Source of the DNA: a virus
Length of the DNA stretch: 39,492 nt
IMG/VR virus record: IMGVR_UViG_3300045922_000063
Coordinates: 1 to 39,492 of that record
Direction: 5' to 3' (one strand)
The notes beneath the pieces are model-generated. The model was not told where the DNA came from, ran no database searches, and saw only the letters and a list, made by a program, of their open reading frames with translations. The position numbers and the translations under genes were made by a program. Below are positions 32,061 through 38,272 of the stretch, one piece after another; positions within the stretch are counted from its first letter, which is position 1, and each line of letters opens with the position of its first letter.

Positions 32061-32276
32061 TCATCGAGAAGGCACCTTTCCACTGTATATGATAGAGTGA
32101 ATTACCTTCTTGGCTTCCTGCTCAGAGTCAGCAGTGCCAGAGAACACTTGTGGTTCGATGGCCACTTCAACTCGCCATGTCCACGTGCGTGTGTTGCGGT
32201 CGTAACTATACGACCACGCACAGTTGCGTGTGCGGCCACGCACAGTCTTGGGTGTGAGGGATATGACATTGCTCAT
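32061..32276 (-). CDS. Small beta-rich unknown protein (71 aa)
   Basis: I choose the ATG at 32274-32276, with GGAG seven bases upstream; a TTG at 32288 is in frame but poorer. The sequence alternates strands with many Trp/Tyr/Arg residues (RTRNCAWSYSYDRNTRTWTW) and ends in a short helix (SEQEAKKVIHSIIYS). It looks like a small DNA- or nucleotide-binding beta domain, but I cannot assign a family. Confidence 0.6.
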   Translation of the reverse strand: MSNVISLTPKTVRGRTRNCAWSYSYDRNTRTWTWRVEVAIEPQVFSGTADSEQEAKKVIHSIIYSGKVPSR

Positions 32277-32405
32277 ACGATGCTCCAATGGTTGAAACAG
32301 GTGTGCCGCTCAGTGGGGTTAGTCCTTGCGGCACGCAGCGCAGCGCGCTGCCAGCAGGGGACTCAGCGGAAAGGAGAAACACTCCCCACTCCTGGACGCA
32401 GTGGG

Positions 32406-32819
32406 CTACTCTGCCAACGTGGCAGTCAGCCGCAACTGGTTGTCTCCGGTGACCTTACTCTGGTCAATCAGAGACTGTGCTGCACGCTTGTCGAGGTTGC
32501 ACTGCTTCATGATGTTGTCAAGCAGCAGCCTCTCGTCCAAGCGTCGCGCACCACGCACAACTTGTGCAGTGAGCGTGACGAATGGCGAGTCCACAACAAC
32601 GTGTGTGCCGAGGTTGTCTTGATACTGCTCCGCGAGTGGCATCACGGCTTGGCGTGCTATCTGCTTGCGCTCCTCCGCAGCCTTTGCCAATGCAGATGCC
32701 ATTGCATACTCGATGGCAGCCTGCACGTCAGGGCTGTTGACAGCAGCAGGATACTTGGTGCCATTCTTGACACCAAGGTTGCGGAAGGCTGTGATCAGTT
32801 TGTCTGTGAACGTAGCCAT
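32406..32819 (-). CDS. Unknown early protein (137 aa)
   Basis: The ATG lies directly after the TAA of the upstream gene (TAAATG). The N-terminus reads ATFTDKLITAFRNLGVKNGT, followed by Ala-rich helices and a basic segment (VVRGARRLDERLLLDNIMKQ). No motif is recognised. It is one of the few genes here that end in TAG. The frame stays open 28 codons beyond that TAG, but the extension is Cys/Pro-rich and unlike the protein, so the TAG is probably a true stop. Confidence 0.65.
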   Translation of the reverse strand: MATFTDKLITAFRNLGVKNGTKYPAAVNSPDVQAAIEYAMASALAKAAEERKQIARQAVMPLAEQYQDNLGTHVVVDSPFVTLTAQVVRGARRLDERLLLDNIMKQCNLDKRAAQSLIDQSKVTGDNQLRLTATLAE

Positions 32820-33113
32820 TTAGCCCTCCCCAACGTGAGATTGAAGCAGCAGCATTGCATTCTTCTTGTTGTTGAAGTGATTGTTTATCTGCAGCACCAT
32901 GTCTGCCACTGCTTGTGACAGCATGGGACCGCAGGACATAAACGCCCGCCCATCCTTGTAGAGTGTGAGTTCCCACACACTACGGTTTGTGTAACGGACC
33001 TCAGGCTGCGGGTTGTATGTGTCCGGCTCAAACTCGAGCCATGTCTTTGCCACCGTGTCCTTAGCCCACGCAGTGGCAGTGCGGAGCGCACGCTCCATCT
33101 CAACGTCATTCAT
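32820..33113 (-). CDS. Unknown early protein (97 aa)
   Basis: I start at the ATG at 33111-33113 (MNDVEMERALRT), which has AAAGGTGAG upstream. A longer frame to 33182 would read through the preceding gene without a site. A helical N-terminus (ERALRTATAWAKDTVAKTW) is followed by a strand-rich middle (TNRSVWELTLYKDGRAFM) and a C-terminal helix. Family not recognised. The stop overlaps nothing but abuts the next ATG. Confidence 0.6.
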   Translation of the reverse strand: MNDVEMERALRTATAWAKDTVAKTWLEFEPDTYNPQPEVRYTNRSVWELTLYKDGRAFMSCGPMLSQAVADMVLQINNHFNNKKNAMLLLQSHVGEG

Positions 33114-33336
33114 TGTGTTGCTCACCTTTCTGCTCCTTCTGCTGCACTTGTGGTGCAACGCGCACCACGTCGTAGTGGTCACTTGTCTGCTTCACATACT
33201 CTACGTGACCACTGTCGTAGAGTATAGCGTATGTCTGGTTTACAGTCAAGTGTGACCCTGACAGCCAGATAATCCAGCAGTCAGCGAGGCGATGCACTGT
33301 GAGTGACCGCCTCGGCTGCATTGGAAATGTGTGCAT
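33106..33336 (-). CDS. Unknown early protein (76 aa)
   Basis: The ATG at 33334-33336 follows the upstream TGA by one base, so translation is probably coupled; no strong binding site is seen. The N-terminal half is beta-rich with a hydrophobic patch (LADCWIIWLSGSHLTVNQTY) and the C-terminus is Gln/Lys/Glu-rich. The hydrophobic patch is too short and polar for a clear membrane helix. Not recognised. Confidence 0.5.
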   Translation of the reverse strand: MHTFPMQPRRSLTVHRLADCWIIWLSGSHLTVNQTYAILYDSGHVEYVKQTSDHYDVVRVAPQVQQKEQKGEQHNE

Positions 33337-33337
33337 G

Positions 33338-33694
33338 TCACAGTTGTTGCTCGATGATGTCTGCGATCTCCTCAAACGTCAGTCTGAGCCGATCGTTCAA
33401 ATCTGACAGTGTGTAGTATTTGCCACCCACCATCACGGCAGGATCACATGGTGAGCCGTCACCATCATCATGTTCCTGCCACCAACCATGCACGTGGAGT
33501 AGAGTAGGCAACTTGAAGCCATACAGGTTGACTGCTGGTATGCCACTGGCAACGCACCCAACGCCGAGGCAGCACAACGCCTGTCTGCCGTCTGGCATCT
33601 CGTAGTCTGCAATGAGTTGGTTGCGTGCTTGCGCATACTCACCGCTACGCAATGCAACCACCCACTTGGCTTTGAACTCTGGCTTCAACTTCAT
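33338..33694 (-). CDS. Conserved phage protein of the CCLGV type (118 aa)
   Basis: The ATG at 33692-33694 is preceded by AAGGAG at eight bases; the longer frame upstream has no site. The features WVVALRSGEYAQARNQL, ALCCLGVGCVASG and LSDLNDRLRLTFEEIADIIE match a widespread small phage protein family in which a WxxALRSG helix, a CCLGV segment and a final LND...FxEIADxIE helix are conserved. I know of no established function for this family. It belongs to the early region. Confidence 0.7.
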   Translation of the reverse strand: MKLKPEFKAKWVVALRSGEYAQARNQLIADYEMPDGRQALCCLGVGCVASGIPAVNLYGFKLPTLLHVHGWWQEHDDGDGSPCDPAVMVGGKYYTLSDLNDRLRLTFEEIADIIEQQL

Positions 33695-33897
33695 ATCACA
33701 CACTCCTTGTCCACACGCTCTGCGAGCCTGTTTGCGTCGTCTCTGCTGTAGCCACACGCTTGGAAGAAGCGCACGGCCTTGAAGTGCCGACTGTGCATCT
33801 TGAGCATGATTGCCAGTGACAAACATGCCGCCTCCGACACGTCGGCACGGCTGCATACCCATTCAGACAACACCTTGAAGTGCCGCTTCTGGAACAT
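33691..33897 (-). CDS. Small unknown early protein (68 aa)
   Basis: I start at the ATG at 33895-33897, seven bases after AAAGGAG. The protein is helical and basic (FQKRHFKVLSEWVCSRADVS, then HSRHFKAVRFFQACGYSRDD). Three Cys residues are spread along it, but no zinc-finger spacing is seen. It ends in an ATGA overlap with the CCLGV-type gene. Not recognised. Confidence 0.6.
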   Translation of the reverse strand: MFQKRHFKVLSEWVCSRADVSEAACLSLAIMLKMHSRHFKAVRFFQACGYSRDDANRLAERVDKECVI

Positions 33898-33898
33898 G

Positions 33899-34132
33899 TT
33901 ATGGCTCCTTTCTGCCTGCATATCGCTGCCATGCACGTTCCAATGTACGCAGCGCCTTGGGGCTGTTCACCATGTGCACAATCTCTGCCATGTGCTTGGC
34001 AGCGATCTTGAAGCCTGCAGCATTCATGCAATCATGGATGTATTCCCATGTGCGATACTGCTTGTCGCTCATGGCGTTCCAGTCAATGTGCTGGTTCTGC
34101 AGGTGCCCTATGCCAGTCACACGCAATCCCAT
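33899..34132 (-). CDS. Small unknown early protein (77 aa)
   Basis: GGAGGT precedes the ATG at 34130-34132. The middle holds SDKQYRTWEYIHDCMNAAGF and a His/Met-rich helix, ending in a basic tail (RAWQRYAGRKEP). No family is recognised. It overlaps the end of the upstream gene by 16 bases and ends one base before the next ATG. Confidence 0.6.
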   Translation of the reverse strand: MGLRVTGIGHLQNQHIDWNAMSDKQYRTWEYIHDCMNAAGFKIAAKHMAEIVHMVNSPKALRTLERAWQRYAGRKEP

Positions 34133-34551
34133 AGCACCTCCACTCCCTTCTCTGTGACCAAGTGCATCGTTGTGTCGCCGTGGTCATTCACTTGCAACAC
34201 ATAACCGCGCCAGTCCTCAGGCACGTCACCGTCTGTCTTGAGGATCACGCCGTCGCGCACATCTTGTTCGATGAGATCGAAGTCTGGCCAGAAGCCGAAG
34301 TCTGCAGGGTCACCAGGATGCGCGCCAAAATACACGTATGGCGGGCAGAACTCATTGATCGCGTCAATGAGTTCATCCAACACTTCACCGTCGTATTCAC
34401 CCGACCACTCACGTTCGTCTGCCTCGTGGGCGTCGCGAAGCAGTTCATCATCACTCGGTAGCACATCAAGTGCTACATCGAGGATGGCAGAACCAATGTC
34501 CTCCAACCGTGTCGTGCCAGAGGACACAGAACCAATGTCAATGCGCTTCAT
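34117..34551 (-). CDS. Acidic unknown early protein of the YFGAHPGD type (144 aa)
   Basis: AAAGGAGG precedes the ATG. It is directly downstream of the strongest promoter in the window. The N-terminal half is acidic and helical; the second half contains NEFCPPYVYFGAHPGDPADF, FWPDFDLIEQDV and LQVNDHGDTTMHLV. This combination is familiar from a common phage protein family of unknown function. The strong acidity (pI certainly low) would suit a DNA mimic or host inhibitor, but that is only a guess. Confidence 0.65.
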   Translation of the reverse strand: MKRIDIGSVSSGTTRLEDIGSAILDVALDVLPSDDELLRDAHEADEREWSGEYDGEVLDELIDAINEFCPPYVYFGAHPGDPADFGFWPDFDLIEQDVRDGVILKTDGDVPEDWRGYVLQVNDHGDTTMHLVTEKGVEVLWDCV

Positions 34552-34581
34552 GTCTGCCTCCTTTCCTAGAGCGCAAGATGC

Positions 34582-34610
34582 ATTATACAGCAGTTTGCTG
34601 TCACTGTCAA
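34582..34610 (-). promoter_or_regulatory. Perfect-consensus sigma70 promoter
   Basis: On the - strand TTGACA (34605-34610) and TATAAT (34582-34587) match consensus in all 12 bases with a 17-base spacer. It lies in the 63-base gap between 34615-34836 and 34117-34551 and would drive the early genes to its left with host RNA polymerase. Confidence 0.9.
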
Positions 34611-34614
34611 CCTG

Positions 34615-34836
34615 TTAGTGTTTGTAGTCCTCACCTCTGTCACGTTCAAGCAAGCGGACAGCAGCAATACAAGTCACTTCGTCCACCCACACATAGTCAT
34701 ACTCCCACATCAACTCATCAACGTGTGCATCAGCATCGGCCGGTGATGCACACACAACCATGGGGTCAATGTCCAACTCCTTGTCATTCGGGTCGTCGGA
34801 TGCGTAGATGAAGTAACGTATGAATGTCTTGTTCAT
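34615..34836 (-). CDS. Small acidic unknown protein (73 aa)
   Basis: The ATG overlaps the TAA of the upstream gene (TAATG). The product is acidic with many aromatic residues (IRYFIYASDDPNDKELDIDP, DELMWEYDYVWVDEV) and ends in a charged helix. No family recognised. Small acidic early proteins are frequent among phage host-takeover factors, which is suggestive only. Confidence 0.6.
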   Translation of the reverse strand: MNKTFIRYFIYASDDPNDKELDIDPMVVCASPADADAHVDELMWEYDYVWVDEVTCIAAVRLLERDRGEDYKH

Positions 34837-35171
34837 TACTCTTCTCCATCACCTTCAAGGCCAGTGTGCTCAAGGCCTTCCACACTAAGACGCCACTTGC
34901 GCAACTGCTCAGCAAGTACATCGTCGTATTCACCCAAACTCCACCCCATCTCATCCAACAACTTGTTGGTCATATGCAGCATGGTGGTTGCAGCGTTGGA
35001 CAGTGATGCCTGCCTGCCTGCCTGCAGCACAACAAACTGCTGCAAGGCTTCGCGCATTCCATTGAATGCATCCTGCAGGTCATCTCGTGCCTGCATCATG
35101 GCGGTCAGGTGCGGCAGCACCGCATCGAACAGTACATTCAACTGTTCGAGCGTGGGTGTGTTATTGCGCAT
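34836..35171 (-). CDS. Helical unknown early protein (111 aa)
   Basis: AAAGGAG lies upstream of the ATG. Nearly all helix with coiled-coil spacing (LFDAVLPHLTAMMQARDDLQ, MREALQQFVVLQAGRQASL) and an acidic tail. Family unknown. Its leader carries copy A of the repeated palindrome module described for 35239-35263. Confidence 0.6.
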   Translation of the reverse strand: MRNNTPTLEQLNVLFDAVLPHLTAMMQARDDLQDAFNGMREALQQFVVLQAGRQASLSNAATTMLHMTNKLLDEMGWSLGEYDDVLAEQLRKWRLSVEGLEHTGLEGDGEE

Positions 35172-35238
35172 TTGTAGTCTCCTTTCGTGTGTTACTGTAT
35201 GTGTACTACTGCATCATGCAGCGGTTCATCGGGAAGGA

Positions 35239-35263
35239 GTGGCTGCACAAGTTGTGCAGCCAC
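35239..35263 (-). repeat. Leader palindrome copy A
   Basis: A 12-bp arm on each side of one central base (core TGCACAAGTTGTGCA). It is ~68 bases upstream of the ATG at 35171 and is followed, on the - strand, by a conserved block with the sense CGATGAACCGCTGCAT. Similar modules lie upstream of the genes starting at 36321 (copy B) and 36736 (copy C). Confidence 0.75.
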
Positions 35264-35272
35264 CCACACACT

Positions 35273-35461
35273 CTACGGCGCCTTGCTGCGGTTGCGGAAT
35301 GCACGCGCAGCAACGTTCTTCTCATGCTGCGCACGCTTTTTGGCAAGCGCCTTCCTGCGCTTGCGCCGCTATTCTTCTGCCGCTGCCGTCATTCCGTGCG
35401 TCTTGAGGATACAGTCATAGGTCAGGGTGCCGAGGCCCTTTCTGTTCTCGGCGTTGCTCAT
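35273..35461 (-). CDS. Small basic ORF split by an in-frame amber codon (30 + 31 aa)
   Basis: The ATG at 35459-35461 has GAGGAG six bases upstream. The frame codes 30 residues (SNAENRKGLGTLTYDCILKT... ending AAAEE), then a TAG at 35369-35371, then 31 more codons that read as a strongly basic protein segment (RRKRRKALAKKRAQHEKNVA...) to a second TAG at 35273-35275. The part after the first TAG has clear coding character and directly continues the charged helix. Either this is a 62-residue protein made by amber read-through or suppression (a CAG-to-TAG change would restore Gln), or the gene was recently broken. The second TAG leads into a palindrome and is probably the true end. Function is unknown; the basic half could bind nucleic acid. 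Confidence 0.5.
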
Positions 35462-35481
35462 TGCATTCTCCTCATGCTTGC

Positions 35482-35646
35482 TCACAGTCCCAGGCTACGT
35501 CGCACGGACAGAAACAACAGGCCTAAATCATTGGCCTGCTTCTCTGTGCCGAACAACAACGTGATGGCCACGATCAGCACACACAACACAATGGCCATGA
35601 CGATCAGGTCCACAAAGGCTTGCAGCCACATACGCCAGTCGCGCAT
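35482..35646 (-). CDS. Small single-pass membrane protein (54 aa)
   Basis: The ATG at 35644-35646 overlaps the TAA of the upstream gene (TAATG). Residues ~8-32 form one strong hydrophobic helix (LIVMAIVLCVLIVAITLLF), preceded by MRDWRMWLQAF and followed by a polar tail (GTEKQANDLG). It is too far from the lysis genes to be part of that cassette. Early membrane proteins of this size often act in superinfection exclusion or host takeover; this is inference from context only. Confidence 0.6.
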   Translation of the reverse strand: MRDWRMWLQAFVDLIVMAIVLCVLIVAITLLFGTEKQANDLGLLFLSVRRSLGL

Positions 35647-35876
35647 TAGCCACCAACCTTCTTGCTGACTTCACGCAGCACAGCCTTCACTTGTTGTGCC
35701 TCTTCACCACGCCAGGTGGTGAGGTTTGACAGTATGTAGAGCGCCTGCACACGACGCTCCTCGCCTGTCATGCCAATGCCAGCCTGTGCGTAGGCTGCTG
35801 CATATTGCAGCATATGCGTAGGCTTTGCACCCTTGGCTGCGCGCACAACGGCGCGGCATGCTTCATCGAACGTCAT
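35646..35876 (-). CDS. Unknown early protein (76 aa)
   Basis: I start at the ATG at 35874-35876, with GGAGGG upstream inside the end of the preceding gene. It is helical and Ala-rich (TFDEACRAVVRAAKGAKPTH, then YILSNLTTWRGEEAQQVKAV). Family not recognised. It is followed by an overlapping membrane protein gene. Confidence 0.6.
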   Translation of the reverse strand: MTFDEACRAVVRAAKGAKPTHMLQYAAAYAQAGIGMTGEERRVQALYILSNLTTWRGEEAQQVKAVLREVSKKVGG

Positions 35877-35877
35877 G

Positions 35878-36321
35878 TCAACCCTCCATCTGCACATTGC
35901 GCACCATGTCGCGCAACTTGTGCAGCAGTTCCCACGTATACTCGAGTTGTTCTTCTTCTAGTGCAGAGATGATGTTGCCGAGTTGTGCTGCGACAACCGA
36001 CAACGCAGCCTCGCAGGGGTTGGCCTTGTCGAACGCAGTCTTGATGCGTTCTAGATGGTAGGCTGCATTGCCTGCCTGCTCAGGATCGCCATAGTCAGCG
36101 TCTGAGCATAGTGCAAACAAGTTGTTCGCCAGTGCTGGCGTGATCAGGAAGTGACATGCAACCCAATCAGGGTCGAACACTGGATCAAATGGAAATATCT
36201 CAGGGTTCTTGGCGCGGTAGTGCGTCATTGCGCACCTACCGCAATCGCGGATGTCGAATTCCTCGCTGTTGTCAACTACCTGCTGCATGGCAGCAAGCAA
36301 CTTTTCTCTGTTCCTACGCAC
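35878..36321 (-). CDS. Unknown early protein with CxxC (147 aa)
   Basis: I choose the GTG at 36319-36321, nine bases after GAGGGAG; the longer frame to 36405 runs through leader copy B. A helical N-terminus (RRNREKLLAAMQQVVDNSEE) is followed by FDIRDCGRCAMTHYRAKNPE with a CxxC pair, then an aromatic FPFDPVFDPDWVACHFLI segment and a helical acidic C-terminus. One CxxC alone does not make a metal site, though a His nearby could help. Not recognised. Confidence 0.6.
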   Translation of the reverse strand: MRRNREKLLAAMQQVVDNSEEFDIRDCGRCAMTHYRAKNPEIFPFDPVFDPDWVACHFLITPALANNLFALCSDADYGDPEQAGNAAYHLERIKTAFDKANPCEAALSVVAAQLGNIISALEEEQLEYTWELLHKLRDMVRNVQMEG

Positions 36322-36374
36322 TAGTTGTGTCTCCCTCACAAAGAGCCGCCGCACTATGCAGCAGTTCTTCGAGA

Positions 36375-36403
36375 GGGAGCGAGCACAAGTTGTGCTCACT
36401 CCC
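36375..36403 (-). repeat. Leader palindrome copy B
   Basis: Inverted repeat with 14-base arms around one central base (core AGCACAAGTTGTGCT; one G-T pair in the outer arm). It lies ~55 bases upstream of the GTG at 36321, between that gene and the end of the L7/L12-like gene, and is followed on the - strand by CGAAGAACTGCTGCAT as in copy A. Confidence 0.75.
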
Positions 36404-36409
36404 AAAGCG

Positions 36410-36736
36410 TTACCGCATCAAGGCGTCCACAATGTCCTTGGCGGTCTTGAGGTTGCAGTCAGTGAGCGCACGGACAGCCCGTACCGCTGCAATCTTGTTG
36501 TTGCGCGCATTGCGCAGCGCATCCATCGCAGCAATGTTGCGCTGCGCATGATTGACGACAGCCTGCACGTCGTCAGGGCTGAAGTCGCACAGGTAGAGCG
36601 TCGTGCCATCGTTGGTCACGATGTGCACGCTGATACGACCGTGATACTCCCGGATCACGATCTGCTTCACGTGCGGGCTCGGCAAGACCTGTGCATCCTG
36701 CGAGACAATGCCTCGCACTTCCTTTTCATTGGACAC
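36410..36736 (-). CDS. Early protein with ribosomal L7/L12 C-terminal-like motif (108 aa)
   Basis: The start is the GTG at 36734-36736, eight bases after AAAGGAG. Residues ~25-65 look like a small alpha/beta domain (VKQIVIREYHGRISVHIVTN, then LYLCDFSPDDVQAVVNHAQ). The last ~29 residues, KIAAVRAVRALTDCNLKTAK then DIVDALMR, closely follow the helix-turn-helix segment of bacterial ribosomal protein L7/L12 (its K-x-V-R-x-x-T-x-L-x-L-K-x-A-K-D-L-V pattern), the part that contacts translation factors. The protein ends there, so it lacks the final strand and helix of the ribosomal domain. It may mimic the stalk or be a ClpS-like fold variant. It is transcribed from a strong promoter at 36834. Confidence 0.7.
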   Translation of the reverse strand: MSNEKEVRGIVSQDAQVLPSPHVKQIVIREYHGRISVHIVTNDGTTLYLCDFSPDDVQAVVNHAQRNIAAMDALRNARNNKIAAVRAVRALTDCNLKTAKDIVDALMR

Positions 36737-36795
36737 TAGTTGTGCTCCTTTCTAACAACCTGCAGCACCATTGCTACAGGTTATCGTGAAAGAAT

Positions 36796-36812
36796 GTGCA
36801 CATGTTGTGCAC
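36796..36812 (-). repeat. Leader palindrome copy C
   Basis: Core GTGCACATGTTGTGCAC with 7-bp arms around an imperfect centre. It lies roughly 15-30 bases downstream of the expected transcription start of the promoter at 36834 and ~60 bases upstream of the L7/L12-like gene, so it would be in the mRNA leader as well as a possible operator. Confidence 0.65.
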
Positions 36813-36833
36813 TCACCCCACGACTTGTCTGTA

Positions 36834-36862
36834 TATATACCATACAAATGCATTACTGTCAA
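36834..36862 (-). promoter_or_regulatory. Strong sigma70 promoter (TTGACA-N17-TATATA)
   Basis: TTGACA at 36857-36862 and TATATA at 36834-36839 on the - strand with a 17-base spacer. It would drive the L7/L12-like gene and the early genes downstream of it. Confidence 0.85.
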
Positions 36863-37061
36863 GCCTGACACCCTGCATTAGTTGTGTCACGACACTACGT
36901 GGCACCCACAACTTGTGTGCATGTCTGCCTGCCTGTCTGCCTGCATGGCAGGACATGCTAGGCCATCCGCGCCCAGGCGTCACGCATTATTTGCGCGGGG
37001 GAGGGATAGGTGGATAGGCACGCAGTCAGGGGGGTTAGGCAAAGATGCCTAGGGATAGGAC
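36863..37061. other. Gene-free stretch between terminator and promoter
   Basis: Together with the adjacent elements, 36737-37140 has no credible gene. This part holds TGCC/TGTC tetranucleotide-like repeats near 36920-36960 that form an imperfect hairpin (GCATGTC...GACATGC), a short hairpin (TAGGC at 37036-37040 with GCCTA at 37047-37051), and G-rich runs around 36998-37035. No start codon with a binding site is seen on either strand. Confidence 0.6.
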
Positions 37062-37096
37062 AAAAAAAGCCCCGCACAGGGCTTCTGTGCAGGGCT
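37062..37096 (-). terminator. Intrinsic terminator after the 37141-38040 gene
   Basis: On the - strand a 12-bp stem (37085-37096 with 37068-37079, one G-U pair) and 5-base loop are followed by seven T. A textbook terminator that isolates the outer early gene from the promoter at 36834. Confidence 0.92.
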
Positions 37097-37105
37097 GATA
37101 GGGGT

Positions 37106-37131
37106 GGCCTAGGGCATCGCTGCCCTAGGCC
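37106..37131 (-). promoter_or_regulatory. Perfect hairpin just before the terminator
   Basis: GGCCTAGGGCA and TGCCCTAGGCC form a perfect 11-bp stem with a 4-base loop (TCGC on the + strand), between the stop at 37141 and the terminator at 37062. It lacks its own T-run and may protect the mRNA 3' end or act as a protein-binding palindrome. Confidence 0.7.
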
Positions 37132-37140
37132 GATCGAGCG

Positions 37141-38040
37141 TCATGCCGCGTTTTGCGAGACGCCTTCGCTCGCCACAGGCTCCGTAGCGATATCCAGCAA
37201 CGTCTTGCGGTTACCAGGGCTGGCGTCACGCCATGCGCGGATCATGTCCAAAAACGCATCCGCTACGTCTCCGGACACAACGTAGTCTGCGGCCGCGAGT
37301 GCGGAATGCAGCGCCGCTGTAGCCTGCGGAAGTGGGACGCTGGCGACAGGTTCGGATTCGTTCCTATCGCCTTCCTCGGTCTCGCGTTCATCACGCGGCG
37401 GCGCGCCAATACGCGCGATGCTGGTCCGCGTCACTCTGATGTAGGCGAAGGCCTCGATCTCATTCCCTTCCTCATCCTCTTCCACGTAGCGCACAGTGTG
37501 CGCGCTAGTGGTAGACGTCATGGGCAGCATATACCGCCCATCAGGTCCGGTAGGCTTTGCGATCCGGTCACCAAGAATGAACACCTTGTCCACCTTGGCG
37601 ACAACATCAGCGGGAAGGAAGTAGTCGAGCGGTAGCATCCATTCCGTGCCATTCCACATAGGAACGGCGCCGGTAGTGGACATGCCACGGTAGATGCCAG
37701 CAAGTGCATTGACAGCCTGCTGACATGCGCGCTGTTGCTTGGCGCGTTCAGCACGCGCCTTGTTGTGCAACGTCGCGCCGACCTTCGCCTTGCTCGGGAG
37801 TTCATCCGCCCCAAACAGGATCTTGCGCAGCCCATTGGCGACATCCTTCCGACGGTCGGAGTGTTCCCACGGTGTCCACTCGGCCGACGGTGCAAATGCG
37901 CCACGCTCCGGGTCACTGACAATCGCTTGGCAGTGATAGACAAAGGCCGCAAACGCTGCCTCTGCCTTCAGCGCATGGCCTTCGCTCGCCTGATAGGCGC
38001 GGATGGCCAGCGTGACGGGATCATTGGAGATGGTAGCCAT
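37141..38040 (-). CDS. Unknown early protein (299 aa)
   Basis: I start at the ATG at 38038-38040 with GGGAG upstream; the frame is open further but through the promoter leader. Residues ~1-150 are helical (NDPVTLAIRAYQASEGHALK, then a Lys/Arg/Ala-rich helix NKARAERAKQQRACQQAVNA). The middle ~165-245 is beta-rich (MWNGTEWMLPLDYFLPADVV, FAYIRVTRTSIARIG), followed by an acidic linker and a helical C-terminus. Not recognised. It has its own sigma70 promoter and terminator, so it forms a single-gene transcript, unlike nearly all other genes here. GC-richer codons than the replication block suggest a different history. Confidence 0.65.
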   Translation of the reverse strand: MATISNDPVTLAIRAYQASEGHALKAEAAFAAFVYHCQAIVSDPERGAFAPSAEWTPWEHSDRRKDVANGLRKILFGADELPSKAKVGATLHNKARAERAKQQRACQQAVNALAGIYRGMSTTGAVPMWNGTEWMLPLDYFLPADVVAKVDKVFILGDRIAKPTGPDGRYMLPMTSTTSAHTVRYVEEDEEGNEIEAFAYIRVTRTSIARIGAPPRDERETEEGDRNESEPVASVPLPQATAALHSALAAADYVVSGDVADAFLDMIRAWRDASPGNRKTLLDIATEPVASEGVSQNAA

Positions 38041-38183
38041 AGTGGATTGCTCCCTTCGGTGAATGAGTAGGCCGCACACGGTGACATGCGACACATGATG
38101 CGCTGACGCGCGTCGTGTCGCACCGGGTCGCGCGCGCGGCCCGATACGTCCGACCCGATTCACTTGTCAAACAACGTATGGTG

Positions 38184-38212
38184 AACATAGCATGGTGCGT
38201 GTTTAGTGTCAA
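38184..38212 (-). promoter_or_regulatory. Sigma70 promoter (TTGACA-N17-TATGTT)
   Basis: TTGACA at 38207-38212 and TATGTT at 38184-38189 on the - strand, spacer 17, just after the terminator at 38223. It drives the 299-residue gene through a leader of about 135 bases rich in CG steps that could fold (CGGGTCG and CGACCCG arms). Confidence 0.82.
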
Positions 38213-38222
38213 GCGCGTAGGC

Positions 38223-38255
38223 AAAAAAAAACCGCCGCCCCATGCAGGGCGGCGG
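38223..38255 (-). terminator. Intrinsic terminator after the 38273-38512 gene
   Basis: A perfect 9-bp GC stem (CCGCCGCCC with GGGCGGCGG) and 6-base loop followed on the - strand by nine T. It closes the first early transcript. Confidence 0.95.
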
Positions 38256-38272
38256 TAACGAACGCTAGCGGG

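Noticed and set aside
32319-32408. Amber extension of the 32406-32819 gene
   Set aside because: The frame stays open 28 codons after TAG but the extension is Cys/Pro-rich, unlike the protein, and such a length is not rare by chance. It lies in an intergenic stretch with inverted repeats.
32001-32918. A 305-codon rightward frame across several early genes
   Set aside because: It overlaps five leftward genes that have proper starts and junctions; the translation is Cys/His/Leu-rich as expected of an antisense shadow.
35195-35275. Read-through of the second TAG in the small basic ORF
   Set aside because: Beyond it the frame runs into leader palindrome A and non-coding-like sequence.
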